DNA of 64,000 nucleotides from Stenotrophomonas maltophilia (GTDB lineage Bacteria; Pseudomonadota; Gammaproteobacteria; Xanthomonadales; Xanthomonadaceae). Positions 26,324 through 35,320 of this stretch are shown here, piece by piece (within the stretch, counting starts at the first letter, position 1; the number at the start of each line of letters is the position of its first letter). Position numbers and translations under genes: made by a program. Where the stretch lies: NCBI GenBank assembly GCA_002363385.1, contig DEVL01000005.1:1-64000 (forward strand), written 5' to 3'. The notes under the pieces were generated by a model. That model worked only from the letters and a program-made list of their open reading frames with translations. It was not told where the DNA came from and did no database searches.

Positions 26324-27386
26324 GCTGGAAGCGCTGGCCGAGCGCCGCGAAGAACTGGAACGCCTGTTGTCCGACCCCGCCGTGGTGGGTGACAACGACC
26401 GGTTCCGCGCGCTGTCGCGCGAGTTCTCGCAGCTGGAGCCGGTCGCCAACGCGCTGGCCGACGAAGCCCGTGCCAAGGCCGACCTCGCCGCCGCCGAAGC
26501 GATGCGCGAAGACCCGGACCTGCGCGAGCTGGCCGACGAGGAAATCGCCGCCGCGCAGCAGCGCCTGCAGCAGCTCGACGAGGAACTGGCTCTGTTGCTG
26601 GTGCCGCGCGATCCGCGCGATGACGGCAACCTGTTCCTGGAAGTGCGCGCCGGCACCGGCGGTGACGAGGCGGCGATCTTCGCTGGCGATCTGTTCCGCA
26701 TGTATGCCCGCTACGCCGAGCGCCAGGGCTGGAAAGTCGAAATCGAATCGGACAACCCCGGCGAACACGGCGGCTACAAGGAAGTGGTGGCGCGCGTTGT
26801 CGGCCGTGGCGCGTTCTCGCGACTGAAGTTCGAATCGGGCACGCACCGCGTGCAGCGCGTGCCGGCGACGGAGTCGCAGGGACGCATCCATACCTCCGCC
26901 GCAACGGTGGCGATCATTCCCGAGGCAGATGACGTCGAGGACGTGGTGATCAACCCGGCCGACCTGCGCGTGGATACCTACCGCTCCTCCGGCGCCGGTG
27001 GCCAGCACGTCAACAAGACCGAATCGGCGATCCGCATCACCCATTTGCCCACCGGCGTGGTGGTGGAATGCCAGACCGAGCGCAGCCAGCACGCCAACCG
27101 CGACAAGGCGATGAAACGCCTCAAGGCGCAGCTGCTGGATACCGAGCGCAGCAAGCAGGCCGCCGCCCAGGCCGAAAGCCGCCGGCTGCAGGTCGGCAGT
27201 GGCGACCGCAGCCAGCGCATCCGCACCTACAGCTTCCCGCAGGGCCGGATCACCGACCACCGCGTGGAAGGGTTGACCCTGTACGACCTGCCCAACATCC
27301 TGACCGGTGATCTCGATGCACTGGTCAGCCGGCTGACCCACGAACACCAGGCCGACGAGCTGGCCCGGCTCGCGGAAGGCAGCTGA
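26301..27386 (+). CDS. prfA: Peptide chain release factor 1
   Basis: 361 residues. It recognises UAA and UAG and triggers peptide release. The stop-codon 'PAT' motif is seen in RVQRVPATESQG and the catalytic GGQ in SGAGGQHVNKT (Gln near 235). GAGGA lies just before the ATG, inside hemA. The GGQ glutamine is the target of PrmC, encoded in this window at 51688-52536. Confidence 0.97.
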   Translation: MTPTLRRKLEALAERREELERLLSDPAVVGDNDRFRALSREFSQLEPVANALADEARAKADLAAAEAMREDPDLRELADEEIAAAQQRLQQLDEELALLLVPRDPRDDGNLFLEVRAGTGGDEAAIFAGDLFRMYARYAERQGWKVEIESDNPGEHGGYKEVVARVVGRGAFSRLKFESGTHRVQRVPATESQGRIHTSAATVAIIPEADDVEDVVINPADLRVDTYRSSGAGGQHVNKTESAIRITHLPTGVVVECQTERSQHANRDKAMKRLKAQLLDTERSKQAAAQAESRRLQVGSGDRSQRIRTYSFPQGRITDHRVEGLTLYDLPNILTGDLDALVSRLTHEHQADELARLAEGS

Positions 27387-27411
27387 GCATGATCGCCGCG
27401 GGGCGGCCACG

Positions 27412-29121
27412 ATGAGTGCCGATCCGCAGCGTCTGCAGCTGCGTCAGGCCGTACAGCGGCAACCGGCCGATTTCATTGCGTGGGTGATGCTGGCCGACGC
27501 GGAGCTGGAAGCCGGCGATGTGCGCGCTGGCGAACAGGCCGCCACCCGTGCGCTGCGGCTGCGCGGCGACCATCCCGAGGCCCTGGCCCGGCTGGGGCGC
27601 GCGCGCTGGATGCAGGGCCGCCATGGCGAAGCCGCCACGCTGCTGCGCCAGGCGGCGGACCGTGCCCCACAACATCCCGGTATCACCCTGTGGCTCGGCC
27701 ACGCACTGGAAGATGCCGGCCAGCCCGAAGCGGCCGCCGATGCCTATCGCCATGCGCACCGTCTGCTGCCGGGCGAACCCTACATCACCGCGCAGCTGCT
27801 CAACTGGCAGCGCCGCCTGTGCGACTGGCGCGATCTGGAGCGGCTGTCGGCGCAGGTCCGCCAGGCCGTCGCGCAGGGCCAGGCCGTGGTCGAGCCGTTC
27901 GCCTTCCTCAGCGAAGACAGCAGCGCCGCCGAGCAGCTGGCCTGTGCGCGGCAGCGTGCGGCGGCGCTGGCCGAGGGCATCCCGCGGTTGCTCCCGGCGA
28001 CGGTGCGCGCGCACGGCACGCTCAAGGTCGGTTTCCTTTCCAACGGCTTCGGCGCGCATCCGACCGGCCTGCTGACCGTCGCGCTGTTCGAGCAGTTGCG
28101 CGCGCTGGGCATGCTGGAACTGCATCTGTTCGCGCTCAACGCCGATGACGGCAGCAGCATCCGTGCGCGCCTGCAGCAGGCGGCGACCACTCTGCACGAC
28201 GTCAGCACCCATCCCCATCAGGTGATCGCACGCCGCATCCGCGAAGCAGGCATCGATGTGCTGTTTGATCTACGCGGCTGGGGCGGCGGTGGCACCCCGC
28301 AGGTGCTGGCGATGCGCCCGGCCCCGGTACAGGTCAATTGGCTGGCCTACCCGGGTACCTCCGGCGCGCCGTGGATCGATCATGTGCTGGCCGATGCCTT
28401 CGTGATCCCCGAGGCGCTGGCACCGGCGTTCAGTGAGAACGTGCGGCACCTGCCGCGCGCGTTCCAGCCCTCGGACAACACCCGCGCGCTGGAACCGGTG
28501 CCCTCGCGCGAGGACTGCGGCCTGCCTGCGCAGGGCGTGGTGCTGTGCTGCTTCAACAACAGCTACAAGCTCAACCCGCGCAGCGTGCAGCGGCTGTTCG
28601 CGGTGCTGCACGGCGTGCCCGGCAGCGTGCTGTGGCTGCTGTCCGGCCCGGGCAATGCCGATGCGCGGCTGCGCAGCGCGGCTCGCCAGGCGCAGCTGGA
28701 TCCGGCGCGACTGGTGTTCATGCCACGCCTGCCCCATCCGCAGTATCTGGCGCGTTATCAGCATGCCGATCTGTTCCTGGACACGCACCCGTACAACGCC
28801 CACACCACCGCCTCCGATGCGCTGTGGGCCGGCTGCCCGGTACTGACCTGCCCCGGCGCGACGTTCACCTCACGCGTGGCCGGCAGCCTCAACCATCACC
28901 TGGGCATGCACGCCTTCAACGTGGCCGATGACGCCGCGTTCGTGGCTACCGCCATCGGGCTCGGTAACGACCCGGCTGCATTGCAGGCGGCGCGTGCCAC
29001 GTTGGCACAACGGCGTCAGGACAGCGGCCTGTTCGACATGGCCGGTTTCGCGCGCGACATCACCGACGTGATCCATACGCTGGCACGCGAACGCGGCTGG
29101 CAGGGCCCACACATCGCCTGA
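27412..29121 (+). CDS. TPR / O-GlcNAc-transferase-like (SPINDLY family) protein
   Basis: 569 residues with N-terminal TPRs (to about residue 160) and a GT41 glycosyltransferase region, close in length and layout to the Xanthomonas campestris OGT homologue used as a structural model for human OGT. Visible active-site features are FGAHPTGLL (His near 216), WLAYPGTSGAPWIDH, CCFNNSYKLNP (Lys near 386, the UDP-binding lysine) and HTTASDALWAGCPVLTCPG. It should transfer a sugar from a nucleotide donor to Ser/Thr of proteins, but donor and substrates are unknown. No signal peptide, so cytosolic. It follows prfA by 25 bases and may be co-transcribed. Confidence 0.88.
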   Translation: MSADPQRLQLRQAVQRQPADFIAWVMLADAELEAGDVRAGEQAATRALRLRGDHPEALARLGRARWMQGRHGEAATLLRQAADRAPQHPGITLWLGHALEDAGQPEAAADAYRHAHRLLPGEPYITAQLLNWQRRLCDWRDLERLSAQVRQAVAQGQAVVEPFAFLSEDSSAAEQLACARQRAAALAEGIPRLLPATVRAHGTLKVGFLSNGFGAHPTGLLTVALFEQLRALGMLELHLFALNADDGSSIRARLQQAATTLHDVSTHPHQVIARRIREAGIDVLFDLRGWGGGGTPQVLAMRPAPVQVNWLAYPGTSGAPWIDHVLADAFVIPEALAPAFSENVRHLPRAFQPSDNTRALEPVPSREDCGLPAQGVVLCCFNNSYKLNPRSVQRLFAVLHGVPGSVLWLLSGPGNADARLRSAARQAQLDPARLVFMPRLPHPQYLARYQHADLFLDTHPYNAHTTASDALWAGCPVLTCPGATFTSRVAGSLNHHLGMHAFNVADDAAFVATAIGLGNDPAALQAARATLAQRRQDSGLFDMAGFARDITDVIHTLARERGWQGPHIA

Positions 29122-29172
29122 GCATCGGCTGCGCTAGGCTCGGGCTTCCCTGTGAATCACCGAGGCACGCCG

Positions 29173-29952
29173 ATGGGCAAGCTCAAGCGCAAGGACTACC
29201 AGGCCCTGCTGGAACCCATGCAACTGGAACTGGCGGCGATGGCGCGCTGGGTGCAGCACACTGGGCAGCGCGTGCTGGTGCTGTTCGAAGGCCGTGATAC
29301 CGCGGGCAAGGGCGGCGCGATCCAGGCGATCGCCGAGCATCTCAATCCGCGCCAGTGCAAGGTGGTCGCGCTGCCCAAGCCGACCGATCGCGAAAGCACA
29401 CAGTGGTATTTCCAACGCTATGTCTCTCACCTGCCGGCGGCGGGCGAGATCGTGCTGATGGACCGCAGCTGGTACAACCGCGCGGGCGTCGAGCATGTGA
29501 TGGGTTACTGCACCGAGGCGCAGTACCGCAGTTTCCTGGCGCAGACGCCGGTGTTCGAGAAGCTACTGATCGATGATGGCATCGTGCTGTTCAAGTACTG
29601 GCTCAGCGTGGACCAGGCGCAGCAGGAGAAACGCTTCGCCGAGCGCCACCTCGATCCGCTCAAGGGCTGGAAGCTGTCGCCGGTGGACCTGGAATCACGC
29701 AGCAAGTACAGCGCCTATACCGAGAGCCGCGAAGCGATGCTGCGCGCGACGCATAGCGAGGATGCCCCGTGGACGCTGGTGGACTTCAACGACCAGAAGC
29801 GCGGGCGGCTGGGCCTGATCCGCAACCTGCTCGATCGCCTGCCCGATACCCGCGTGGACGAACCGATGCTGGCGCTGCCGCCGTTGAAGGGCAAGCTGCA
29901 CAAGGAGCACTTCGGGGTGCTGAAGCCGATCGAACCCTTCGTCGTAAGGTAG
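29173..29952 (+). CDS. ppk2: Polyphosphate kinase 2
   Basis: 259 residues, single-domain PPK2. It transfers phosphate between polyphosphate and nucleotides, usually making GTP or ATP from polyP. Walker A is LFEGRDTAGKGG, Walker B is VLMDRSWYNRAG, with the family segments LPKPTDRESTQWYFQRY and SVDQAQQEKRF. The ATG at 29173 follows GAGG by 7 bases and is preferred over a GTG at 29152. The stop codon TAG lies inside the GTAG head of a palindromic element, so the last codons border an inserted repeat. Confidence 0.93.
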   Translation: MGKLKRKDYQALLEPMQLELAAMARWVQHTGQRVLVLFEGRDTAGKGGAIQAIAEHLNPRQCKVVALPKPTDRESTQWYFQRYVSHLPAAGEIVLMDRSWYNRAGVEHVMGYCTEAQYRSFLAQTPVFEKLLIDDGIVLFKYWLSVDQAQQEKRFAERHLDPLKGWKLSPVDLESRSKYSAYTESREAMLRATHSEDAPWTLVDFNDQKRGRLGLIRNLLDRLPDTRVDEPMLALPPLKGKLHKEHFGVLKPIEPFVVR

Positions 29953-29975
29953 ATCCACGCCATGCGTGGATCTAC
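29949..29975 (+). repeat. GTAG-headed palindrome (SMAG-like) at the ppk2 stop
   Basis: GTAGATCCACGC-cat-GCGTGGATCTAC is a perfect 12-bp inverted repeat with a 3-base loop. The TAG at 29950-29952 is the ppk2 stop codon. Its form is that of the SMAG elements of Stenotrophomonas, which fold in mRNA and can act on stability. Confidence 0.75.
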
Positions 29976-30028
29976 CGGGCACAGCGAGGCACAGGCATGC
30001 CGGATATCCGCCGGCACGCCCGTGAGGC

Positions 30029-30592
30029 TCAGCCTTCCTTGATCCGCGCTTCGATGTCATGCGCGGTGACCGGACCAAGGAATTCCTTGGCGACCTTGCC
30101 GTCCGGCGCGATCAGGTAGGTCATCGGCAGGCCGCGCGGGATCGCGAAGTCTTCCGGCGGGTTGTAGGTGTCCACGATCACGATCGGATAGGTGACCGGA
30201 CGCTTCTCCAGGAAGGCCTTCATCTCGGCCGGTTCGATGTCCTCGAAGGCCAGCCCGACCACCTCGATCTCATTGCGCATCGCGTGCAGCGCCGAGAGCT
30301 CGGGCATTTCCTTGCGGCACGGGGCGCACCAGGTCGCCCAGAAATTCACCACCACCCACTTGCCGCGGTGCGCTGCCAGATCATAGTCGGTGCCGTCCAG
30401 TGCCTTGGCTTTCAGCGTCGGCTGTTCGACGGTCTTGCGCTCGGTGGCGGGTACTGCTTCGGCCGGCGGTGCAGCCGGCTCGTTGATGGGGGCCGGGGCG
30501 GCGGGCGCGCTGGCCTCGCTCTGTGCGGCGGGCTTGTTGCAGGCGGCCAGCGTCAGCAGGCCCAGGGCCAGCAGCAGGGGCTTGGCGGTCAT
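30029..30592 (-). CDS. TlpA-family thioredoxin-like lipoprotein
   Basis: 187 residues. A lipoprotein signal peptide (LLLALGLLTLAAC, Cys18) is followed by an Ala/Pro-rich linker and a thioredoxin fold with WATWCAPCRKE, the redox CxxC. The cis-proline region is IPRGLPMTYLI. TlpA/ResA-type proteins reduce disulfides in the periplasm, for example for cytochrome c maturation. It would face the periplasm on a lipid anchor; Asn at position +2 after the Cys favours the outer membrane under E. coli sorting rules. It overlaps the yihY stop by 4 bases. Confidence 0.9.
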   Translation of the reverse strand: MTAKPLLLALGLLTLAACNKPAAQSEASAPAAPAPINEPAAPPAEAVPATERKTVEQPTLKAKALDGTDYDLAAHRGKWVVVNFWATWCAPCRKEMPELSALHAMRNEIEVVGLAFEDIEPAEMKAFLEKRPVTYPIVIVDTYNPPEDFAIPRGLPMTYLIAPDGKVAKEFLGPVTAHDIEARIKEG

Positions 30593-31863
30593 GGTTTGTC
30601 TCCGGGGGTCGAGTAGATGTCGCTGACGCGGCGTTTGAGCAGTTCGCGCAGCGGCAGGCGCAAGGTGTCCAGCGCGGCCACCGAGGCCGTGCCCAGGCTG
30701 TCGTCGCGATACGGCAGGTAGGCCTCCTTGATCGGGATCCGCATCTGCGTGGTCTCGTACAGGTCGGCCAGGGTGAGTTTGTCCAGGTCGCGCGCGAGCA
30801 GCCATTCACCCTGCTCATCGCGGCGCACCACGCGGATCGCCTCCAGATCGCAGAGCAGCGTCTGCAGCAGCGAATCGGTCAGCATCGGCTCCAGCCGCAG
30901 GATTTCATCGTCATCCAGGCTGCGGCCATCGGCCCGGGCCTGGTGGAAGCGACCGATCAGGCGCAGCAGGCCGTAGATCTCATACCCCACCGGCAGGCGA
31001 AGGTCGGCTGGCTGGTAGCGGAAGGCGGCGATCGAGGAGGCCAGCGAGGCCCCCAGCAGCACCGAGACCCAGCACAGGTAGATCCACAGCAGCAGGATCG
31101 GCACGAAGGCAACCGTGCCGTAGAGCTTCTGGTAGGACTGGAAGCTGCCCAGGTAAGCGCCCATGCCCCACTTCACCAGCTCCAGCATGATCGCGGCCAG
31201 GATCGCGCCGGGGACGGCATGGCGCCATTTGACCGTGTGGTGCGGCACTACGCGGTAGACCAGCATGATGCAGACGAACTCGATCAGGATCGGCGCGACC
31301 GTCAGTGAGACGTTGGCCAGCCAACGGCCTTCGCTGGTGCCGAACAGCGGCAGCGCGAACACCCGCGCCGAGACCGCCAGCGAGGCCGCGGCGAGCATCG
31401 CGCCGAGGGTGAGCACGGTCCAGTACACGAGGAAACGGGTCAGCTTGGGCCGGGTCGAACTGACCCGCCAGATCTGGTTGAAGGTTTCTTCCACGCTGTT
31501 GAGCGTGATCAGCAGCGACACCACCAGGGCGATGAAGCCGGCGGCGGTCAATTGCCCGGCGCTGGCCGAGAACTGCCGCAGGTAGCCTTCGGCGGCGCGC
31601 GCGGCGTTGGGCACGAAGTTGGAGAACACGTAGTCGCTGAGGGTGTCGCTCCAGCGGTCGAACACCGGGAACGCCGAGAGCACCCCGAACACCACGATGG
31701 CCAGCGGCACCAGCGCGAACACCGTGGTGTAGGCCAGCGAGGCGGCCGCCTGGAACAGGCGGTCATCCAGGAAGCGGCGCCACAGGAAGCGGCCGAAGCT
31801 GATCGTGCGCGCGCGGTCCCGGACGCGTTCGATCCACAGATTGATCGTATCGAGAGGTTCCAT
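30589..31863 (-). CDS. yihY: YihY/BrkB-family inner-membrane protein
   Basis: 424 residues from MEPLDTINLWIERV. About six transmembrane helices occupy residues 30-290 (AAASLAYTTVFALVPLAIVV, AAGFIALVVSLLITLNSVEE, LVYWTVLTLGAMLAAASLAV, GAILAAIMLELVKWGMGAYL and others), matching the YihY family once called ribonuclease BN in error. Beyond residue 290 is a soluble C-terminal region of about 130 residues (LPVGYEIYGLLRLIGRFHQA onward) absent from E. coli YihY. It carries a winged-helix-like pattern, but that is a guess. Precise function of the family is unknown. Upstream in-frame codons to 31902 are unlikely to be coding. Confidence 0.88.
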   Translation of the reverse strand: MEPLDTINLWIERVRDRARTISFGRFLWRRFLDDRLFQAAASLAYTTVFALVPLAIVVFGVLSAFPVFDRWSDTLSDYVFSNFVPNAARAAEGYLRQFSASAGQLTAAGFIALVVSLLITLNSVEETFNQIWRVSSTRPKLTRFLVYWTVLTLGAMLAAASLAVSARVFALPLFGTSEGRWLANVSLTVAPILIEFVCIMLVYRVVPHHTVKWRHAVPGAILAAIMLELVKWGMGAYLGSFQSYQKLYGTVAFVPILLLWIYLCWVSVLLGASLASSIAAFRYQPADLRLPVGYEIYGLLRLIGRFHQARADGRSLDDDEILRLEPMLTDSLLQTLLCDLEAIRVVRRDEQGEWLLARDLDKLTLADLYETTQMRIPIKEAYLPYRDDSLGTASVAALDTLRLPLRELLKRRVSDIYSTPGDKP

Positions 31864-31984
31864 CGGCGCAAGGGTACCCGATGACGGGTGTGGGACATGC
31901 ACGGCCGCTCACAGTGCCCGGCCTCGCCCTCAGCGGGCAGCGTTGCCATACTGGCTGCATTGCACGCAATGAGATGAAAGCGAA

Positions 31985-32575
31985 ATGGCGGAGATCCTGG
32001 TGCTGTATTACAGCCGTGGCGGTTCGGTGGCACGGCTTGCCCGCCAGATTGCGCGCGGCATCGGCGAGGTACCGGGCATGAGCGCGCGGCTGCGCACGGT
32101 GCCCCCGGTGGCGGCGGTGACGCAGACCGCACTGCCCCCGGTGCCCGAGGATGGCGCGCCGTATGTCAGCGTGGCCGATCTGGCCGAATGCATGGGGCTG
32201 CTGCTGGGCAGCCCGACCCGGTTCGGCAACATGGCCGCGCCGGTGAAGCACTTCCTGGACGGGCTGGGCGCGGAGTGGGCCAACGGCACCCTGGCCGGCA
32301 AGCCGGCCGGCGTGTTCACCTCGACAGCCTCGCTGCACGGTGGGCAGGAGTCGACGCTATTGTCGATGCAGGTCCCGCTGCTGCACCACGGCTGCCTGAT
32401 CGTCGGCATTCCCTTCACCGAGCCGGCGCTGAGCCACACCACTACCGGCGGCACACCCTACGGCGCCAGCCACGTGGCCGGGGCGGACGACAACCCGGTG
32501 CCGAGCGAGGATGAGAGCATCCTGGCCCGCGCGCTGGGGCGGCGGGTGGCCGATATCGCGCGGCGGCTGGCGTGA
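31985..32575 (+). CDS. WrbA-like NAD(P)H:quinone oxidoreductase (flavodoxin fold)
   Basis: 196 residues. The FMN phosphate loop LVLYYSRGGSVARLA is at the N-terminus, followed by LLLGSPTRFGNMAAPVKHFLD and TSTASLHGGQESTLL, all typical of WrbA proteins, which reduce quinones by two electrons. The final segment (PYGASHVAG) also fits. The stop overlaps the next gene by 4 bases (GTGA). It is divergent from yihY. Confidence 0.9.
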   Translation: MAEILVLYYSRGGSVARLARQIARGIGEVPGMSARLRTVPPVAAVTQTALPPVPEDGAPYVSVADLAECMGLLLGSPTRFGNMAAPVKHFLDGLGAEWANGTLAGKPAGVFTSTASLHGGQESTLLSMQVPLLHHGCLIVGIPFTEPALSHTTTGGTPYGASHVAGADDNPVPSEDESILARALGRRVADIARRLA

Positions 32576-32919
32576 CCACGCGCGCCCAGGAAATCGTGCT
32601 GGCGCTACTGCTGGCGGCGCTGGCGGTGCTGTTCGCGGTGTGGTTCGCGCAGGACAAGCATTGGCTGGCCTCCCAGCTGGTGTTTACCCTGCCGCCGCTG
32701 CTGCTGGCACTGGGCGTGCTGGTGCGGCGGGGCAAGGCGATGTTCTGGGCCGGGGTGCTGGCGCTGTTCTGGTTCAGCCACGGGGTGATGAGCGCCTGGA
32801 GCCACCCGGAGGTGGCGCTGTGGGGCTGGCTCGAGCTGGGGCTGGCCCTGGCGGTGATCGGGGTCGCCAGCACGCCGGGGCTGCGCCGGCGCTTCGGCCG
32901 CAAGACAACAGCTGGCTGA
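32572..32919 (+). CDS. DUF2069 membrane protein
   Basis: 115 residues with a GTG start inside the stop of the WrbA-like gene. Four hydrophobic helices fill the protein (IVLALLLAALAVLFAVWFA, LVFTLPPLLLALGVLV, FWAGVLALFWFSHGVMSAW, LELGLALAVIGVAS), matching DUF2069, a family often found directly after wrbA. Function unknown; coupling to WrbA suggests a quinone- or membrane-redox-related role, which is inference. Confidence 0.85.
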   Translation: MTTRAQEIVLALLLAALAVLFAVWFAQDKHWLASQLVFTLPPLLLALGVLVRRGKAMFWAGVLALFWFSHGVMSAWSHPEVALWGWLELGLALAVIGVASTPGLRRRFGRKTTAG

Positions 32920-33022
32920 CCGTCCGGCGTCGCACGCCTGCATCGGGCCGGCGGCAGCCGTATCATCTACGGGTCGGCGCGGCGGTTCCGTGCCCTTCTG
33001 TCTGGTACCCAGGATGCTTGCA

Positions 33023-33508
33023 ATGGAAGAACTACTGATCATCACCACCGGTGGCACGATCGACAAGATCTACTTCGACGACAAGTCGGACTATCAGATC
33101 GGTGATCCGCAGATCGGGATGATCCTGCGCGAGCTGGGCGTGACCTTCCGTTTCAATGTGATCCCGATCCTGCGCAAGGATTCGCTGCACATCACCGACG
33201 AGGACCGTGAGCTGATCCGGGCCACGATCGCCGCGCAGCCGACGCGGCATGTGCTGGTCACCCATGGCACCGACTCGATGGTGCAGACCGGCCAGGTGTT
33301 GAAGTCGATCACCGACAAGACGATCGTCATGACTGGTGCGCTGAGCCCGGCGCGGTTCCGTGGCTCGGATGCGGAGTTCAACATCGGGTGTGCGATCGGC
33401 GCGGTGCAGTCGCTGCCGAGCGGCGTGTACATCGCGATGAACGGCCGGATTTGGAATCCGGAACAGGTACGCAAGAACGTAGCCGCCAACCGCTTCGAAG
33501 CGGCGTAA
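33023..33508 (+). CDS. Short asparaginase-domain protein (N-terminal domain only)
   Basis: 161 residues from MEELLIITTGGTIDKIYFD. The two active-site motifs of bacterial L-asparaginase are present: TTGGTIDK with the first Thr, and VTHGTDSMVQTG with the second Thr-Asp pair, plus TGALSPARFRGSDAEFN. The family is normally about 330 residues; the C-terminal half is missing without sign of a frameshift, as the sequence after the stop runs into a terminator. Such single-domain relatives are known, and activity on asparagine is uncertain. AGGA lies 8 bases before the ATG. Confidence 0.8.
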   Translation: MEELLIITTGGTIDKIYFDDKSDYQIGDPQIGMILRELGVTFRFNVIPILRKDSLHITDEDRELIRATIAAQPTRHVLVTHGTDSMVQTGQVLKSITDKTIVMTGALSPARFRGSDAEFNIGCAIGAVQSLPSGVYIAMNGRIWNPEQVRKNVAANRFEAA

Positions 33509-33524
33509 TCGCTGTTGATCGAAC

Positions 33525-33550
33525 GAACGCCCCGGCATGCCGGGGCGTTC
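33525..33550. terminator. Bidirectional terminator, perfect 26-bp palindrome
   Basis: GAACGCCCCGGCA followed by TGCCGGGGCGTTC is a perfect palindrome between the convergent asparaginase-like and subtilase genes. Fitting T-tracts are weak on both sides, so termination efficiency is uncertain. Confidence 0.6.
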
Positions 33551-33574
33551 TGCGTTGGTGCGATGGGACAGCGA

Positions 33575-35320
33575 TCAGTACTGCGCAGTCAGAGTCACCC
33601 CGGAGAAGGTCGAGTAGGCCTTGACCCGTACGTGCCAGGTGCCGGCCGCCGGCGACGCGATCGTGCAGGTCTCGTTGTTGCCGCTCAGGTAGGGGCGGCA
33701 GGTGTAGACAGTGTCGGTCGGGGCACTGCCGGAACGAACGTAGAGGTCGGCATCGCCGCTGCCACCGGCGATGGTGACCTTCAGCTGGCTGCGGCCCGAC
33801 GGCACGGTCACGGTGTAGGCCAGGGAAGCACCGCTGGCGGCGCCGAGGCCGGTGACCGGGACGTTGTTCTGCAGCACGTTGCCGGTGCCCGGGTTCGGAT
33901 TGGTCCCGCCCAGGGCGGCCGTTACCGCCGCGTCGGCATCGACGATGCCTGCGCCGCAACCGCCGGAGCAGGCGCCCGGCAACGGACGTGCGGTGCTCTT
34001 GAGCAGGCTTTCGATGGCCGCTGGGCTCAGCGCGGTCGGCGCGACGGACTGGACCAGCGCGACCACGCCGGCCACGTGCGGGGCTGCCATCGAGGTGCCG
34101 TTGTAGGAGGCATACGATGCGGTGCCCGGGACCGTAGTGCCGCTGTTGAGGGTGGAGAGGATGCCCTGCCCCGGCGCAGAGATGTCGATGCCGGCACCGT
34201 AGTTGGAGAAGCTGGCGCGAGCCCCGGCCGAGGTGGTCGCGGCAACGGCGATGACGTTGGCGCAGTTGGCTGGCACCGAAGAGGACACGTTTGTGTTGCT
34301 GTTGCCGGCCGCGACGACCACGGTCGTGCCGCGCGAAACGGCGCCGTTGATGGCGGTCTGGTAGGTGGTGGAGCAGCTGCCACCGCCGCCGAGCGACATG
34401 TTGATCACTTCGGCGGGGTTGGCATTGGCCGGGACGCCGCTGACGGTTCCGCCGGAAGCCCAGACGATCGCATCGGCGATGTCGGAGGTGTAGCCGCCGC
34501 ACTTGCCGAGCACGCGCACCGGGACGACCTTGGCGTTGAACGCGGTGCCGGCCACGCCGCTGCTGTTGTTGGTCACCGCCGCGACGGTACCGGCCACGTG
34601 GGTGCCGTGCCAGCTGGAATTGGACGCAGGAATGCCGGAACCACACTCGTTGGCGGCGTACCAGTCGCCCTCGTCGTTGGGATTGTTGTCGCGGCCACCG
34701 CCGTCGCGCGCCATCGCCGCGTCGCTGATGAAGTCATAGCCGGGCAGGAGGTTGGCGTTGAGATCGGGGTGGTTGGTGATGCCGGTGTCGATCACCGCCA
34801 CCACCACGCCGGTGCCGGTGGCTTTGTCCCAGGCCGGGCGTACGTTGATCGAGGCGTTGCTGGTGCCGAAGCCCCACTGTTCGGAGAAGCGGGTGTCGTT
34901 GGGCACCAGCGTGGCCTGCATCAGCTGATCGACTTCGACGTATTCCACGCCCGGATCCGCCGCCAGACGGCGCATCAGCAGCTCGGCTTCGGCACGGTCC
35001 AAGGGCCGGTCGGCCTTGACCACGGTCGGGCCGATCGCCAGCTGGCGCAGCTTCTGCAGCCCCAACGCGCGGCCCTGGGCCGCCGGCACCGCAGCGGCGG
35101 CGGCCTTCAGTGAACTGGCCAGCGCGGTCGGCGTTGCGACCTCGCTGCTGCCATCCTTGTACTTCACGATGAAACGCTGGTGGGTCGGCGCCGAAGACAG
35201 ACCGCTCAGCTGCACATCGCCGGCGAAGGCCGGGGTGGCCAGCAGCAGGCTCGACATGACAGAGGCGCCCAGTACAACCCATGCACGGTGACGCAAACGG
35301 TGTTGCGAGACATGAGACAT
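33575..35320 (-). CDS. Secreted subtilisin-like serine protease (S8) with PPC domain
   Basis: 581 residues. Signal peptide to ATPAFA (about 33), an inhibitor-I9-like propeptide (HQRFIVKYKDGS) to about 135, the S8 catalytic domain with VIDTG (Asp178), HGTHVAG (His238) and NGTSMAAPHVAG (Ser), and a C-terminal pre-peptidase domain (LKVTIAGGSGDADLYVR). The triad is complete. It resembles the extracellular proteases of Xanthomonadaceae, exported by Sec and then probably by the type II system, with the PPC removed later. AAGGG stands 7 bases before the ATG. Single gene with a long upstream region. Confidence 0.94.
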   Translation of the reverse strand: MSHVSQHRLRHRAWVVLGASVMSSLLLATPAFAGDVQLSGLSSAPTHQRFIVKYKDGSSEVATPTALASSLKAAAAAVPAAQGRALGLQKLRQLAIGPTVVKADRPLDRAEAELLMRRLAADPGVEYVEVDQLMQATLVPNDTRFSEQWGFGTSNASINVRPAWDKATGTGVVVAVIDTGITNHPDLNANLLPGYDFISDAAMARDGGGRDNNPNDEGDWYAANECGSGIPASNSSWHGTHVAGTVAAVTNNSSGVAGTAFNAKVVPVRVLGKCGGYTSDIADAIVWASGGTVSGVPANANPAEVINMSLGGGGSCSTTYQTAINGAVSRGTTVVVAAGNSNTNVSSSVPANCANVIAVAATTSAGARASFSNYGAGIDISAPGQGILSTLNSGTTVPGTASYASYNGTSMAAPHVAGVVALVQSVAPTALSPAAIESLLKSTARPLPGACSGGCGAGIVDADAAVTAALGGTNPNPGTGNVLQNNVPVTGLGAASGASLAYTVTVPSGRSQLKVTIAGGSGDADLYVRSGSAPTDTVYTCRPYLSGNNETCTIASPAAGTWHVRVKAYSTFSGVTLTAQY

